From Rutidosis leptorrhynchoides (Eukaryota; Streptophyta; Magnoliopsida; Asterales; Asteraceae), in NCBI RefSeq assembly GCF_046630445.1, contig NC_092334.1, positions 104,727,501 to 104,791,500 on the forward strand: DNA of 64,000 bases. The letters run 5' to 3'. Of the stretch, positions 46,022-58,053 are shown one piece after another. Position 1 is the first letter of the stretch. Each line of letters opens with the position of its first letter. The position numbers were made by a program, and so were the translations under genes. The notes under the pieces were generated by a model, which made no database searches, was not told the DNA's origin, and saw nothing but the letters and a program-made list of their open reading frames with translations.

Positions 46022-46372
46022 TAGAGATAACATGGCGGTTTAACTGGTATTTTGCAGGTTAGGTCCCTTTTTGACGGTTGTGATGATGCCCTGGCGGATT
46101 GTTGCGATATCAGCGTTCTCTTGATCTCCGTTTGTTTCTGGTTGTCAAGCTTTAGTTTGTATTTTCGATATAATATTTTCATTTGTTATAGCTTTTAGTC
46201 TAGCTTTATTTTTTAGTTAACGTGTTTTTTCACCCTGTTGGTGAGGCCGTTTGCTCTAATTGTTTAGCTTTACTAGGGCTCGTTTTTGGATAATGTTGTT
46301 CGTTTGTACTGTTTGATCTTCGGATCAGTTATTAATGTTATCGTTTTTTTGCCAAAAAAAAAAAAAAAAAAA
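46022..46372 (+). mobile_element. 5'-truncated LINE 3' end with 16-bp target duplication
   Basis: A non-coding LINE tail (TTTTTTCACCCTGTTGGTGA hairpin near 46225, then TTATCGTTTTTTTGCC and a 19-base A run). ATACCCTGCCCACTAT flanks it at 46006-46021 and 46373-46388. It lies immediately outside LINE-2. Confidence 0.8.
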
Positions 46373-46388
46373 ATACCCTGCCCACTAT

Positions 46389-46726
46389 AACTTTTTCTGT
46401 TAGTGTATACATTTGGGTTTACATATTGTATAGTTTAGCTTGGCCCATATGCCCCACTTGTAGTCTACTCTCAAACCCTAACTCAGGTACTATATTATAT
46501 AGTACATGAGTTAGGGTTTGAGAGTGGACTACAATGGAACATTCAAGACTTTGACCAATGGAACACAATAAGTTTAATACAATCATATAATTCGGAAATT
46601 TTAACATTAAAAGAAATTGTCGTTACGAAAGCGGCACATCCACAAAACATATGCAATAATGATACACAAATTCCAAGCACGTTGAACCTTTCCGGTAAAT
46701 CTTAAATAGGACCAAGTGACAAGTCA
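46389..46726. other. Intergenic stretch holding a strong hairpin
   Basis: No gene seen. The main feature is the inverted repeat at 46459-46533 listed separately. Confidence 0.6.
46459..46533. repeat. Short inverted repeat, 35-bp arms and 5-bp loop
   Basis: Left arm 46459-46493 (TGTAGTCTACTCTCAAACCC...) pairs with right arm 46499-46533 at 33 of 35 positions. It contains a telo-box-like AAACCCTAA in each arm. Confidence 0.85.
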
Positions 46727-47090
46727 TCATTTGTGTCCACCGAAGGCCATGAGATGTTCATCCATTAATTGATGCGCAAGATGAACTGCTAGAGAGGTTG
46801 CGTTGTTGCGAACAATGAAAGGATGATCATGGGTTTCGCCTCCCACTCCACAAACAAGACGTAGAATATCATTGATCTTGAGGCTCCGCTCCGACAAGTA
46901 ATAGCGCGTGGGAAGATGATCTAAGCGAAGACGCCACAAAAAAATATTGACCTTAATTGGGATATATTTATGCCACTAAGTGCTTGAATAGAATTAGGAA
47001 TATAGAACTCATCAAGAAAAATTTGGTGCCACGAATTGAGAAAGTGTCTTTTGCTTCGATATTCCATATCCAAAGTGACAGATCTTGAAC
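46727..47090 (-). pseudogene. LINE zinc-binding-domain relic
   Basis: The minus strand reads FLWRLRLDHLPTRYYLSERS followed by LVCGVGGETHDHPFI, the end of a plant LINE or RVT-type zinc-binding domain. The expected first Cys of CxxC is lost, and the usual C-terminal Cys is also missing. Upstream sequence to about 47090 is in the right sense but frayed. It is not part of LINE-2 or of the short LINE tail. Confidence 0.65.
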
Positions 47091-47139
47091 ATAATTATTA
47101 GTGGGGTTGATTTTGAACAAAAATGCCAAAAGACTAATC

Positions 47140-47143
<4 letters not shown>

Positions 47144-47217
<74 letters not shown>
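47144..47217. repeat. (AT)n microsatellite
   Basis: About 74 bp of AT dinucleotides. Confidence 0.97.
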
Positions 47218-47220
<3 letters not shown>

Positions 47221-47644
47221 CATAGTTATATATACTGAGTTATTTATTATAGTACTATCATAAAGAAAGCATAGTCGATTTAAAATTTTTTTTTTTAGTT
47301 ACCATGTATATTGCATTTGATATTAGAGTTAATTAATTATCATAAGTTAATTAGTAATAACATATGATAAAAAAAATATTGATAATCAAAACATGAAAAA
47401 AGATATGGCAAGAGATTTTAACCAGAACCAACTTCAAATTTCAAAATAGAAATACACTAATGACCACTGAATTTGCTTCATGTTTGTTTAATAATCTATA
47501 AAACACTAGTATCAAATGGAACTTCCGAGAGGGTGAAGGCCCCCTACCCTCTCAAAGATCCACCTCTGCATATCCATGAATCAGGCACATCCTTGATCCT
47601 AATGTCAGCTAGCTCTGAAGTTGGGGAGTGCAAATTACAAGCAT
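47218..47644. other. Flank of element D with an exon-like patch
   Basis: AT-rich up to about 47510, then a GC-richer 130-bp patch that reads SERVKAPYPLKDPPLHIHES on the plus strand and runs into the LTR of element D. I do not recognise it. It could be a gene fragment or chance. Confidence 0.3.
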
Positions 47645-49196
47645 TGAAAGAACCCGTTCATATACATTATAAACGATTCACAATAGTTGATTACATCGCG
47701 AGGTACTTGACCTCTATATGATACATTTTACAAACATTGCATTCGTTTTTAAAAGACAAACTTTCATCACATCGAAAGTTGACAGGCATGCATACCATTT
47801 CAGAATATATCCAATCTATAATTGACTTAATAATAATCTAGATGAACTCGACGACTCGAATGCAACGTCTTTTGAAATATGTCATGAATGACTCCAAGTA
47901 ATATCTCTAAAATGAGCAAATGCACAGCGAAAGATTTCTTTCATACCTGAGAATAAACATGCTTTAAGGTGTCTACCAAAAGGTTGGTGAGTTCATTAGT
48001 TTAACATAAATAATCATTTCCATCATTTTAATAGACCACAAGATTTTCATTTTCAGTTCTCATAAATATACGTCCCATGCATAGAGACAAAAATATCATT
48101 CATATGGATTGAACACCTGGTAACCGACATTAACAAGATGCATATAAGAATATCTCCTATCATTTCGGGAAATCCTTCGAACATGATAAAAATAACATCG
48201 AAGTACTAAAGCATCCGGTACTTTGGATGGGGTTCGTTAGGCCCAATAGATCTATCTTTAGGATTCGCGTCAATTAGTAGACTGGTTTACTAATTCTTTG
48301 GTTACCAAGCAAAAGGGGCATATTCGGCTTCGATCATTCACCCATATAATGTAGTTTCAATTACTTGTGTCTATTTCGTAAAACATTTATAAAAATTGCG
48401 CATGTATTCTCAGCCCAAAAATATAACGGGTAAAAAGGCAAATGAAACTCACTCTACAATATTTTATAGTAAAAATATTCATACGACGAAACTGAACAAT
48501 GCAGGGTTGGCCTCGAATTCACGAACCTATATCATTGGTATATTTATCAATACTCATAATCACAATCGAATAAGTTTATATTTATATAACTTATTAATTA
48601 TATCATTTTTATATTAATAATATATTTAGGTTTCATATATTCGTTTTATATATGTAAAAAAATACTTTGTTATGTTGTATGTGTTAAATATATTTATGTA
48701 TATATATTTCATTTGTTTATCAAAACCGTAGTTCTAATTACATTAAGTTAATATTAGTAAAGATAAAAATAATGATAATAACGTTAATAATATACTTATG
48801 TTAATAATAATAGTTCTACTATATAAAATGATAATAATACTAATATTTATGAAAGTACTAATAAATTGTATCATTTTTATAATAATATTTCCAATGTTAA
48901 TCATAATCATAATATTTATAATAATACTAAAATCGTACGATTAATAATATTAATATTACATATAACAATACAAATGATAATAATAATAATAATATTACTT
49001 AATAATGATACTAGTGATAATGATAATAATAGTAGTCATAAATTGTAATTTTTTATTGTGTTAGTAATATTAAATGATATCTTTTATTGGTAATAATTAT
49101 GATAATAATAATAATAATAATAATAACACTAATACTTGAATTAATAACCATAATTAACAATACATAACAATAACAATAACAATAACAATGACAATC

Positions 49197-49197
<1 letters not shown>

Positions 49198-49291
<94 letters not shown>
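49198..49291. repeat. (TAA)n microsatellite in element D LTR
   Basis: About 94 bp of TAA units. TAA-rich sequence also fills 48740-49140 and 50270-50640. The isoleucine-rich ORF across it is an artefact. Confidence 0.97.
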
Positions 49292-49293
<2 letters not shown>

Positions 49294-49319
49294 AATGAAA
49301 AATTACCTTATAAAGCATT

Positions 49320-49412
49320 TTAAAAAAAAATGTCAAGAACACGTGTAGAACCCGCGACCTCACGCTAGTCCGAACACTTCCTAAACCATCAGACCATCTG
49401 CTGCCTTTCTGT
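49320..49412 (-). mobile_element. Possible tRNA-like SINE fragment in element D LTR
   Basis: The minus strand reads GATGGTCTGATGGTTTAGG (A-box-like), then GTCGCGGGTTCTACACG (B-box-like), then TTCTTGACA and a T/A run. No target duplication found. Confidence 0.4.
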
Positions 49413-50971
49413 TTTATTTATTCCCTTAAAACCTTTTATCTAAATTTCAGTTTTCATCATCTTCTTTCTAAATTCGATTGACCAGAGACTGATTCCAACA
49501 AGGACTTTATGGTTTGAATTATATTAGAAATAGAACTAGGAACGTATTAACATAACTGATTATCTTAACAGAATCAAAAAAGAAAAAAAATAATCATAAC
49601 AGACATCATAAACACACGTATAAACTCAAAATCAAACTCATACTTTTTGAAATGTTTTAGGCTATACTTATAACACAAAAAAGGTTTCAAATCATTGTTA
49701 GAAACTATCTGGGCCTTTAATTTAACTGAAATCATAGAAATAAATTCGAATTTTGTGATGAACAGATAGTTGACTTTTTAATTTCAAAAGTTTGACTCTA
49801 AAATTAGAAATCAAGAAAAGGAATTGGAGGCTAGAAATTTGCAGATAGTTTAAGTATAAGATACCTAACAACACTGCATTTTCACTTTTTGAAATTCATT
49901 AAAAATTGAACTGTTTGAAAAAATGGAAGATAGAACAGGGTACGACTGATTTCATAAGTTTTCTGATTTAATTCGTTCAATTAAGAGTGGTTAATGATTT
50001 TGGTAGATTGTAATTGATAATGTAAGGTTGTATGGTATCATTTACAACTGGAATCATTGGTTTTATATATCCATTTGGTCGACGGTTTTAAAAAAAAATA
50101 AAAATAAATAAAGAATAGAAAGTGGATCGAGACATTAAACAGATTTTGTAGTATTGTGAAATTGATGGTATCAAATTGCAGAAAGGAACAAGAATCTGTA
50201 CTATGTGACCGAGATATATAACCTACTCCAATTATATAACTGATTTTTATCATTTATATAATATAATTAGTATAAATAAATAAATAAGTGTATTAATAAT
50301 AATAATTCTAATAATAATAATTATATTAATAATAATAATTAGTAATGATAATAATAATAAAAAATGATAATAATAATAATATCACTAATGATAATAATAT
50401 TATTAGTAATATTAATAATAATAATATGATGTTATAAAAAAATAATGATTTCTAATAAGTTTTAAAAATAAAATAAAATAATAATGATATTAATAATTCT
50501 AATAATATTACTTATTATAATACTAGTTATAATAATACTATTATTAATGATAATAATAAGACTTCATATATATCCAATTTCTTATCTGTAGATAATAATA
50601 TTAATAATAATAAGTAGTATTCTTAATGTAACAAATTTTACTTTTAGCTTGTAACTACATTTGATATATTAAGATTACAATTTGCCAATTATATCATAGT
50701 TACTAATTGTATGGTATGTAATTAAATATTTATACCCTATACACATATTATAATATACATAAAATCAAATATATTTATATATAAATTCTTTTTAAATTAG
50801 AACATAATTATTTTACAACTTATCTTACCTTTGTAATTTAAATGTTTAAATCCTATTTTATTATTTTTAATTATCATATATACTTACATTTATATATATG
50901 TATTTCATTACTTAATATTATTTTACATATTTATTTATAATAACAATTTCATATAAAAAATTAATAACATT

Positions 50972-50973
<2 letters not shown>

Positions 50974-51046
<73 letters not shown>
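50974..51046. repeat. (AT)n microsatellite in element D LTR
   Basis: About 73 bp of AT dinucleotides, 170 bp from the LTR start. Confidence 0.97.
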
Positions 51047-51047
<1 letters not shown>

Positions 51048-51218
51048 TTGTCGATTTGCGAATAGTTGTTCGTGAATCATCGAGAAAAGTCGAAGGGTAA
51101 TTGTATATATGAAAACAGTTCAAAATTTCTGAGACTCAACATTACAGACTTTGCTTATCGTATCGAAATCATATAAAGATTAAGTTTAAATTTAGTCAGA
51201 AATTCCCGGGTCGTCACA

Positions 51219-51256
51219 TTACCTACCCGTTAAAGAAATTTCGTCCCGAAATTTGA
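51219..51256 (-). other. Polypurine tract and inverted motif of element D
   Basis: The minus strand reads AAATTTCGGGACGAAATTTC and then TTAACGGGTAGGTAA directly before the LTR, nearly the same as element A. Confidence 0.8.
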
Positions 51257-51592
51257 GTGAGGTCATCATGGCTAACAATAAAATGTTTTCATGACGAATA
51301 TGAGTTGATAAATAGATTTTTATCATCATTGAGTAATGTGGATAAAACAATTCGATTATTCGAAGAGTACGAATGAAGCTATCACAAAAGATTGAAATAG
51401 GAAAAGTAAAGATTCGTCTTAACTTTTGGCAGAGTTAGGGTTGAATTCCGGAATTCAAGGGATTTAAAGAAAATATTCGAAATCTAAAAATTTGATTCTT
51501 CGGTGAGTAAGGAAATTAAGATCTCTATAATTAAATACGATGATCTGCTTCGATTACTCTGTCTGATATTTTCATTATAAATTAAACTTTTT

Positions 51593-51832
51593 ATGTTCCA
51601 TTATTTTCACCATTCCTATACTTTCTTTATTATTTCATACATCCAAAAGATTGTGAAAATGCTTAATCCAGTTCTAATCCTTGATATTTTTCTAATTATC
51701 ATTTCTGTCATCTTTCTTTTCAATCTTCCACCAGAAGAATCTGTTTACTTCTACTATTACCTTGGGGTGATACTATTCTTAATTATATCATGTCTCTATA
51801 TTGCTATTCATACTAATATCCACGGTTTGTAA
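51593..51832 (+). CDS. Small two-helix membrane ORF, antisense to element D
   Basis: A 79-codon ORF; an internal ATG at 51659 (MLNPVLILD) may be the real start. Two hydrophobic segments (VLILDIFLIIISVIFLFNL and YYYLGVILFLIISCLYIAI) are joined by a short polar PPEESV turn, which predicts a membrane hairpin. It lies about 340 bp inside the PPT, opposite in sense to the element. Plant LTR elements are known to carry antisense extra ORFs near the 3' LTR, but I do not recognise this family. Confidence 0.45.
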   Translation: MFHYFHHSYTFFIISYIQKIVKMLNPVLILDIFLIIISVIFLFNLPPEESVYFYYYLGVILFLIISCLYIAIHTNIHGL

Positions 51833-52174
51833 CCTCCGTGTTGTTTTTGGGCTTTATATTTTCTCTTATATTTTGGAGCTCTTTGCCTTTTTATTATCTT
51901 CTTGACCTCTAGTAAAGCGAGTAACGGTCCAAAATTCGTAAGTATGGAATTTCTAATGAACTTAATGTTCTAAACAAGAAAGAACATAATATCACGATTT
52001 AATTTGTCAAATTACCATAATCACTGAGAATAGAACTATCAAGAATATATTTTCTTGATATGCTCAGAAGTTAAGCAGAATGAAAGAGTTATGTAACATG
52101 ACATATGATGACGTTATGATCTGTGAATCATCACGTTCCATTTAGAAACTCAGCATGACTTACTGTAATATAGT
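51833..52174 (-). other. Element D interior, left of element C
   Basis: No coding frame supported on either strand. It ends at the insertion point of element C. Confidence 0.55.
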
Positions 52175-52268
52175 TGCAACACCCCGTTTTCTCGTACGTA
52201 TTGAAAGGTACATACTTAATCATTTGTACGTTTATAACTCGTTAGCTTATGCACAAATGTATGAATAA

Positions 52269-52319
<51 letters not shown>

Positions 52320-54394
52320 TATATGTATACTTGATAATGTGTGCGCCTACAAGTTTATACATGGGTTTTGACAGCGTTAAGTCTTGTGAGACTATTGTTT
52401 AAGTCTAGGAGAATATAGGGAGCGAGTTTGGATTGAACAAATTAAATAAACTCGAAAAGTGTTTAAGTTGGTCGAGCTGTCCAGTTCTAGCCTTAGGCCG
52501 CGCCGCGATATTTGGGTCCACGCCGCGGCATAACTAGCAAATTTGGATCAGAAGTTGGTTTAATAAGGGTCTAATTTCCCTTTATGTGTCGCGCCACGAC
52601 AAGTAAGGTCGCGCCGCGACAGTTCTGCTGAACTGGTGTCGGATTTAGCTCATTTTAAGGGTTTTCAAGGGGCAAAATGGTAAATTAACATGTGGATCTG
52701 ATGGGAGCATTAACTCTCCACCACATATTCATTTATTTCATTTCCTTTTCCTTTTTCTTTCCTATTTCTCTCCCAAAACACAAAACCAACTTAGTTTAAT
52801 CTTGAGATTTGGAGTTGGAGATTTGTGAATCAAACCTAGGAGCGAGATTTAAAGTTGTTCTCCTTGTTACTAGCTACAAGAAGATAGTCTCGGTAAGTTC
52901 TAACTTTATGTTTCGAGTTTTAATTGGTTAATGGCTAGGGTTTGGGCTACTAGAGATTTGTATGACCCATTTGAGGGTAAAATGGGTGAGGTTGGGTTAT
53001 GTTGTTGTAATTAAACCCTAATAGCCATAATCTAGGGTTTTGGCCTTGTGATTTGAGGTTGTAAGTGTCAATTGGTGTTGTTAGTCACTAATGCACTTTA
53101 AGATTTATGAAAGAAGGGTTAATGGGTAAGTTTGACTTGATTGTGAGTTTAAGTGAGATAAAATGGGTCAAAATGTACTAGTTGACCTAATGGGATGAAA
53201 TGGGTAGGGATTACCCTAAGTTTTGTGTTAATTGAAGTTAATAGACTTTAATTCACTAGTCTTAGTGATTAAAGTCGAGTCTTGGCCTTGTATGGGCGGT
53301 TGTGAGTAGTTGAGTCATTTAATGCAATTTGGGTCATTAAATGCTCAAGTGGGAGTATTGTGGTTAATCCCACTAGTTGTGGAATTGAATGTGCACTTAA
53401 TGATTTAGGTACATTGCGTTGAAGCTCGGAAGTACTAGATCATCATCCTTGTGACAAGGTGAGTGGAATAATTATATATGCATGTATATGATTTATTTGC
53501 TTGTGGGGTATGGGTTAAAGTTCGATGTTGACGATACCATACCCTGGAGTATATTATGTTGTGGATGAGGGTTTAAAGTTCGTTGTTGACGATACCTCAT
53601 ACGTATGGAATTAAAGTTCGATGTTGACGATGCCATACGACTATTGTAGTGAGTTGATGAGGGTTTAAAGTTCAATGTTGACGATACCTCATATGTGGGT
53701 TTAAAGTTCGGTGTTGACGATACCACAATAATGTAGACGAATGGGGTTTAAGTTCGATGTTGACGATACCATTCGTTGGGCTAGCCTTGAGATCTTGAGC
53801 ACTTTGGATGTTGTGAACATCATCGTTATACTTGTATTTTAGCATGATGTATCATTGTGTTATATGCTATTGTTATACTAGTCTTGTTATCGTGGTACTT
53901 AGCGTTATACATGTGAAAGGTATGCTAATTATGTAACTAGTATGTATGCGGATTTGGTAAGTGTTTGCAAGTAAGTAGGTTATATATATGTATATATAAT
54001 TGTTTCACTCACTAAGCCTTGCTTACCCTCTCGTTGTTTACTATTTTATAGGTTCCGTCTTGGACAAGGGTAAGGGCATACAGTTGGATTAGTTGTCTCC
54101 CGTTTGTGTTGACAGGGGATGCTTTTGGGATAGCTTTTGAAGTGGCCGAACGTTTTGGGTAGTTTAGCCCCAAACCATGCTCGAGTGTCGTTTGGATTAT
54201 AAACTATCATTTGTTGTTGGTCAAACTTGTATCACATTCGTTAATAGGCATTTGTGCCTTTTTGTAAACATTAAACTCGTAATATGTTTTGACGAATCGT
54301 GTGGAATGGGTTACATATTTAATTGGCGCGTAAATGTGTATTATATTTTAATTAAAAAAAAATTATCGTACGGAGTACGGGTTGGGTTGTTTCA
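52175..54394 (+). repeat. Element C 5' LTR, 2220 bp
   Basis: Starts TGCAACACCCCG and ends GGTTGTTTCA. It contains (TA)n(CA)n at 52274-52320, GC-rich GCGCCGCGA patches near 52500-52620, donor-like GTAAGT (52892) and ACAAG|GTGAGT (53457), the stem-loop array 53506-53776, and the acceptor-like TATTTTATAG ending at 54051. Confidence 0.93.
53506..53776 (+). repeat. Six-unit stem-loop array, C 5' LTR
   Basis: Each unit has the core AAGTTCGATGTTGACGAT in the loop and its own complementary arms: GGGTATGG/CCATACCC, ATGAGG/CCTCAT, CGTATGG/CCATACG, ATGAGG/CCTCAT, TGTGG/CCACA and ACGAATGG/CCATTCGT. The same array is in the 3' LTR at 60664-60934, with one arm mismatch in unit three. Confidence 0.82.
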
Positions 54395-54396
54395 AG

Positions 54397-54413
54397 TGGT
54401 ATCAGAGCATGGT
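54397..54413 (+). other. Primer binding site of element C
   Basis: TGGTATCAGAGCATGGT, two bases after the LTR; a good match to the initiator tRNA-Met type. Confidence 0.8.
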
Positions 54414-54778
54414 CTAAGGGATTTAGGCGACTTGAGATAGGTGCCTAGACTTGGGCTTTATTGTGCGAGCGCTTTATGCGGGACTTGTAGGACTTTGGGT
54501 CTAATCGGGAATTGTTAGTGCCTTGTCTTATGTGAACTAACCTTGTGCTAATTGTTTTGTATTGTGTTTTGCAATCATCAAGCAAGACGGACGTTGTACT
54601 AGCGAGTTAATGCGACGTGCTCGCGTAGCAACAATTAGCTACCGTTGTTACGGGTACAAATCGTGTCAAACGAGTAATGTACGACGATTTTTGAGTAAGA
54701 TGGGGTAGTGTGGTGTACATGTATATACTTACGTGTTATGTCTTTTCGTTCTTCATTTAATCTTTTCCGTTTTATAGA

Positions 54779-56330
54779 ATGAAGACGAGAAACGGACACG
54801 ATAATGATAACGGTGGTACAAGTGAGGATGTTGAACTCACGGCCAAGGTTGAGGCCATCTTTAAAAAGTTAAAAAAGGATTTTCTTGACGATGTCTGAAA
54901 GGTCTTCCAAGAGTCGGTCGATGGACAAGTGACCGAAATGATCAACGATCGAATGAAAGCCGCAATAGAGGAGGCTTTAGAGGCTAGAAACATTTATCCT
55001 CGTGGTGAAGGAGGTGAAGGAAGACAGGATTTCCACTACAAAAACTTCAAGGATACTCAACCTCCGTTGTTTAATGGGGTGAGGGATCCATTGAAAAGCA
55101 CTTGTTGGATTTCCGATATCGAGGGAGCTTTCCATACCGCGGAATGTCCTCCCGAGAAGAAGACGAGATATGGGTCTAGCATGCTACGTGAAGAAGGCAA
55201 GTTGTGGTGGGACGACAAAATCAATTTATATGGTGAAGAGCAATGCATGAGCTTGACATGGGAGGAGTTTAAGAAGGAATTCTTCCAAGAATACCGCACT
55301 TCTTCCGACCTTGATAGAATCCGGGACGAGTTGCATCATTTGCAACAAGGTTCGAAGGACTTGGTTACTCTCAAGTCTACCTTTTTGGTAAAGACTCGCT
55401 TTTGCCCGGAATATGTTGGTGACGATCACAAGCTAATGAAAGATTTCTACCGTACCTTGAACGACGAGTTCAAGGGTAAGATTAGTCGGGGAATGGCTAA
55501 GACTTTTGAAGAGCTATACGAGTTGGCTCGGGGTTTTGAGCCGGAGGTTCCAAGAAAAAGCGATTTCGCTTTTTCAAAAAGAAAGTTTGAAGGTTCGAGT
55601 CATTCGAATTTTTCAAATAAAAAGAACAAGAACAAAAGGGGTTCTGAAAGTGTCAATAGTGTGAAGAAGGGCGCTACCGGTGGTTTTGGGAACTTTGTCC
55701 CTACTTGCTACAATTGTGGGGTACGTGGACATATGGCTCGAGATTGTCCGAAGCCAAATTCAACAACCAAGCTCACTTGTTTTAATTGCAACAAAGAAGG
55801 ACACCGAAAGTCAGAGTGTCCCGATTTGAACAATGATAATGTTAAAAGGCTAGAGAAGACGGCGGGTACAGCTCGAGGGCGAAACTATTTGATGACTAAC
55901 GACGAAGCCAAGCAATCCAACGAAGTTGTCTCAGGTACTTTCTTGGTTAATTCCAATCCGGAAAGGATTCTTTTTGATAGCGGTGCAAATTTGTCGTTTG
56001 TGTCCCCAAAATTTGTGCCTAAACTTGATAGACCGTTAGCTAAGTTAAGTCGTCCGGTAGAAGTCGAAATAGCGAATGGCAAGACGGTGCTAGTGGTTGA
56101 TGTGTGTAAGAATTGTGACGTTGTCTTCGGTGCCGAAAACTTTAAGATTGATCTTATCCCGATGACTTTGGAAGATTTTGATATCGTTGTTGGTATGGAT
56201 TGGCTCGATCGAAATAGAGCCGATATTGCATGCCATGAGAAATTTATCCGCGTGAAGACCCCAAGTGGGGGAGAGCTAATTATTCATGGCGATAAGCGAA
56301 GAAGATTTGTGCCGATATGTTCTTTTGGCG
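54779..56330 (+). pseudogene. Element C gag and protease
   Basis: The ATG at 54779 (MKTRNGHDNDN) opens the frame. A TGA at 54896-54898 breaks it early, and the ORF continues in the same frame to a shift near 56320. Capsid-like region (WISDIEGAFHTAECPPEKKT, LTWEEFKKEFFQEYR, FYRTLNDEFKGKISRG), two zinc knuckles near 55706 and 55776 (CYNCGVRGHMARDC, CFNCNKEGHRKSEC), protease with LFDSGANLSFVS near 55970 and the VGMDWL motif. Its capsid shares most blocks with the element E gag. Confidence 0.9.
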
Positions 56331-58053
56331 GGCACGTCGTTTTCTTGTTAGTGGTGGCATGGCTTTTCTTGCCCATGTTGTTGATACCCGTGACGAGTCA
56401 CCAACCAATCGTGAAATTTCAGTGGTTAGTGAATTCGAAGACATTTTTCTGGATGAGTTACCGGGTGTTCCGGAGGAAAGACAAGTTGAATTTCGTATTG
56501 AGTTGGTTCCGGGAGCTACTCCCATTGCTAAAACTCCTTATCGTTTAGCACCAATGGAAATTCAAGAGTTATTAAATCAAACCCAAGAGTTGCTTGAGAA
56601 GGGTTTTATTCGACCGAGTGCTTTGCCGTGGGGCGCTCCGGTTTTATTCGTGAAAAAGAAGGATGGTAGTATGCGGAAGTGCATCGATTACCGGGAGTTG
56701 AACAAAGTGACGATCAAGAATCGTTATCCGTTGCCTCGGATTGACGATTTGTTCGACCAACTCCAAGGTGCGACGTATTTCTCTAAGATCGACCTACGGT
56801 CCGGCTATCACCAAATGCGGGTCCGTGAGGAAGATATTGAGAAAACGGCTTTTCGAACGCGTTATGGGCATTTTGAGTTCGTAGTTATGCCTTTTGGTCT
56901 TACGAATGCACCATCGGCATTCATGGATCTTATGAACCGAGTGTGCCAACCTATGTTGGACAAGTCGGTGATTGTGTTCATTGATGACATACTAGTCTAC
57001 TCGAAGAGTATGAATGAACATGAACGTCATTTGCGTGAAGTTTTGAAGACGTTACGAAAGGAGAAGTTGTATGCTAAGTTCTCCAAATGTGAATTTTAGC
57101 TAAGGGAAGTTTAATTCCTTGGCCATATTGTGAACAAGGAGGGTACTCAAGTAGATCCGGGGAAGATTGAGACGGTAAAGAGTTGGGGACGACCTACTAC
57201 GCCTACGGAAATCTGAAGTTTTCTCGGATTGGCCGGTTATTATCGTCGGTTTATCCAAGACTTTTCTAAGATTGCTTCTCCATTGACGAAATTGACGAGG
57301 AAGAATGCTAGATTTAATTGGGAAAATGAGCAAGAGATCGCTTTCCAATTGTTAAAAGAGAAGTTGTGTCAAGCTCCGGTGTTAGTGTTGCCGGAAGGTG
57401 TGGAGGATATGGCGGTCTATTGTGATGCTTCATTAAATGGACTCGGTTGTGTTCTAATGCAAAGAGGTAAAGTCATCGCTTACGCCTCTCGACAACTAAA
57501 GGAACATGAAACGAGATATCCGACTCATGATCTTGAGTTGGCGGCAGTTGTGCATGCGTTGAAAATTTGGCGCCATTACTTGTATGGTGTCAAGTGTACG
57601 ATTTATTCAGATCATAAGAGTTTGAAACATCTCTTTAATCAACGAGATTTGAATTATCGTCAACGTAGGTGGATGGATGTGGTAAAAGACTATGATTGTG
57701 AGATACTTTATCATCCGGGTAAGGCGGATGTGGTCGCGGATGCGTTAAGTCGAAAGAGTCATCACCCGGCGTTACGATTGGGATTGTTACGTATGATTAT
57801 TACTAACGATTTGCTTGAAAAACTTGGTGTGATTCAAATAGAGGTTTACGTTCACAACAAGCATGCGGAGCGAATTGTGGGACAATCGGAGTTCATTACT
57901 ATGGGCTCGCGGGGTTTGTTGTCTTTTCAAGGAAGAGTGTGGGTGCCTAAGATGGGAGATTATCGACAAGTGCTACTTGATGAAGCACATAAGTCAAAGT
58001 ATTCCATTCATCCGGCAACGAAAATGTATCTTGATTTACGGAAAGACTATTGA
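56331..58053 (+). pseudogene. Element C RT, RNase H and integrase start
   Basis: After a one-base shift the frame reads RT ([44 protein letters not shown] near 56978) to a TAG at 57097-57099. TAA (57112-57114) and TGA (57214-57216) follow in the same frame, then RNase H ([27 protein letters not shown]) and the integrase zinc region ([14 protein letters not shown]), ending at a TGA at 58051-58053. Confidence 0.9.

Larger units (their letters stand above)
47645..51218 (-). repeat. Element D 3' LTR, about 3574 bp
   Basis: On the minus strand it starts TGTGACGACCCGGGAATT (ending at 51218) and ends near 47645 with a CA matching the A LTR end. The 47645-48540 part is recognisably related to the right third of the A LTR (for example the AAGCATGTTTATTCTCAG region). 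The rest is swollen with TAA and AT repeats. The left flank AGCAT (47640-47644) is one half of a possible target duplication. Confidence 0.85.

Noticed and set aside
49154-49363. Long poly-isoleucine ORF (minus)
   Set aside because: It is a translation of the (TAA)n tract in the element D LTR.
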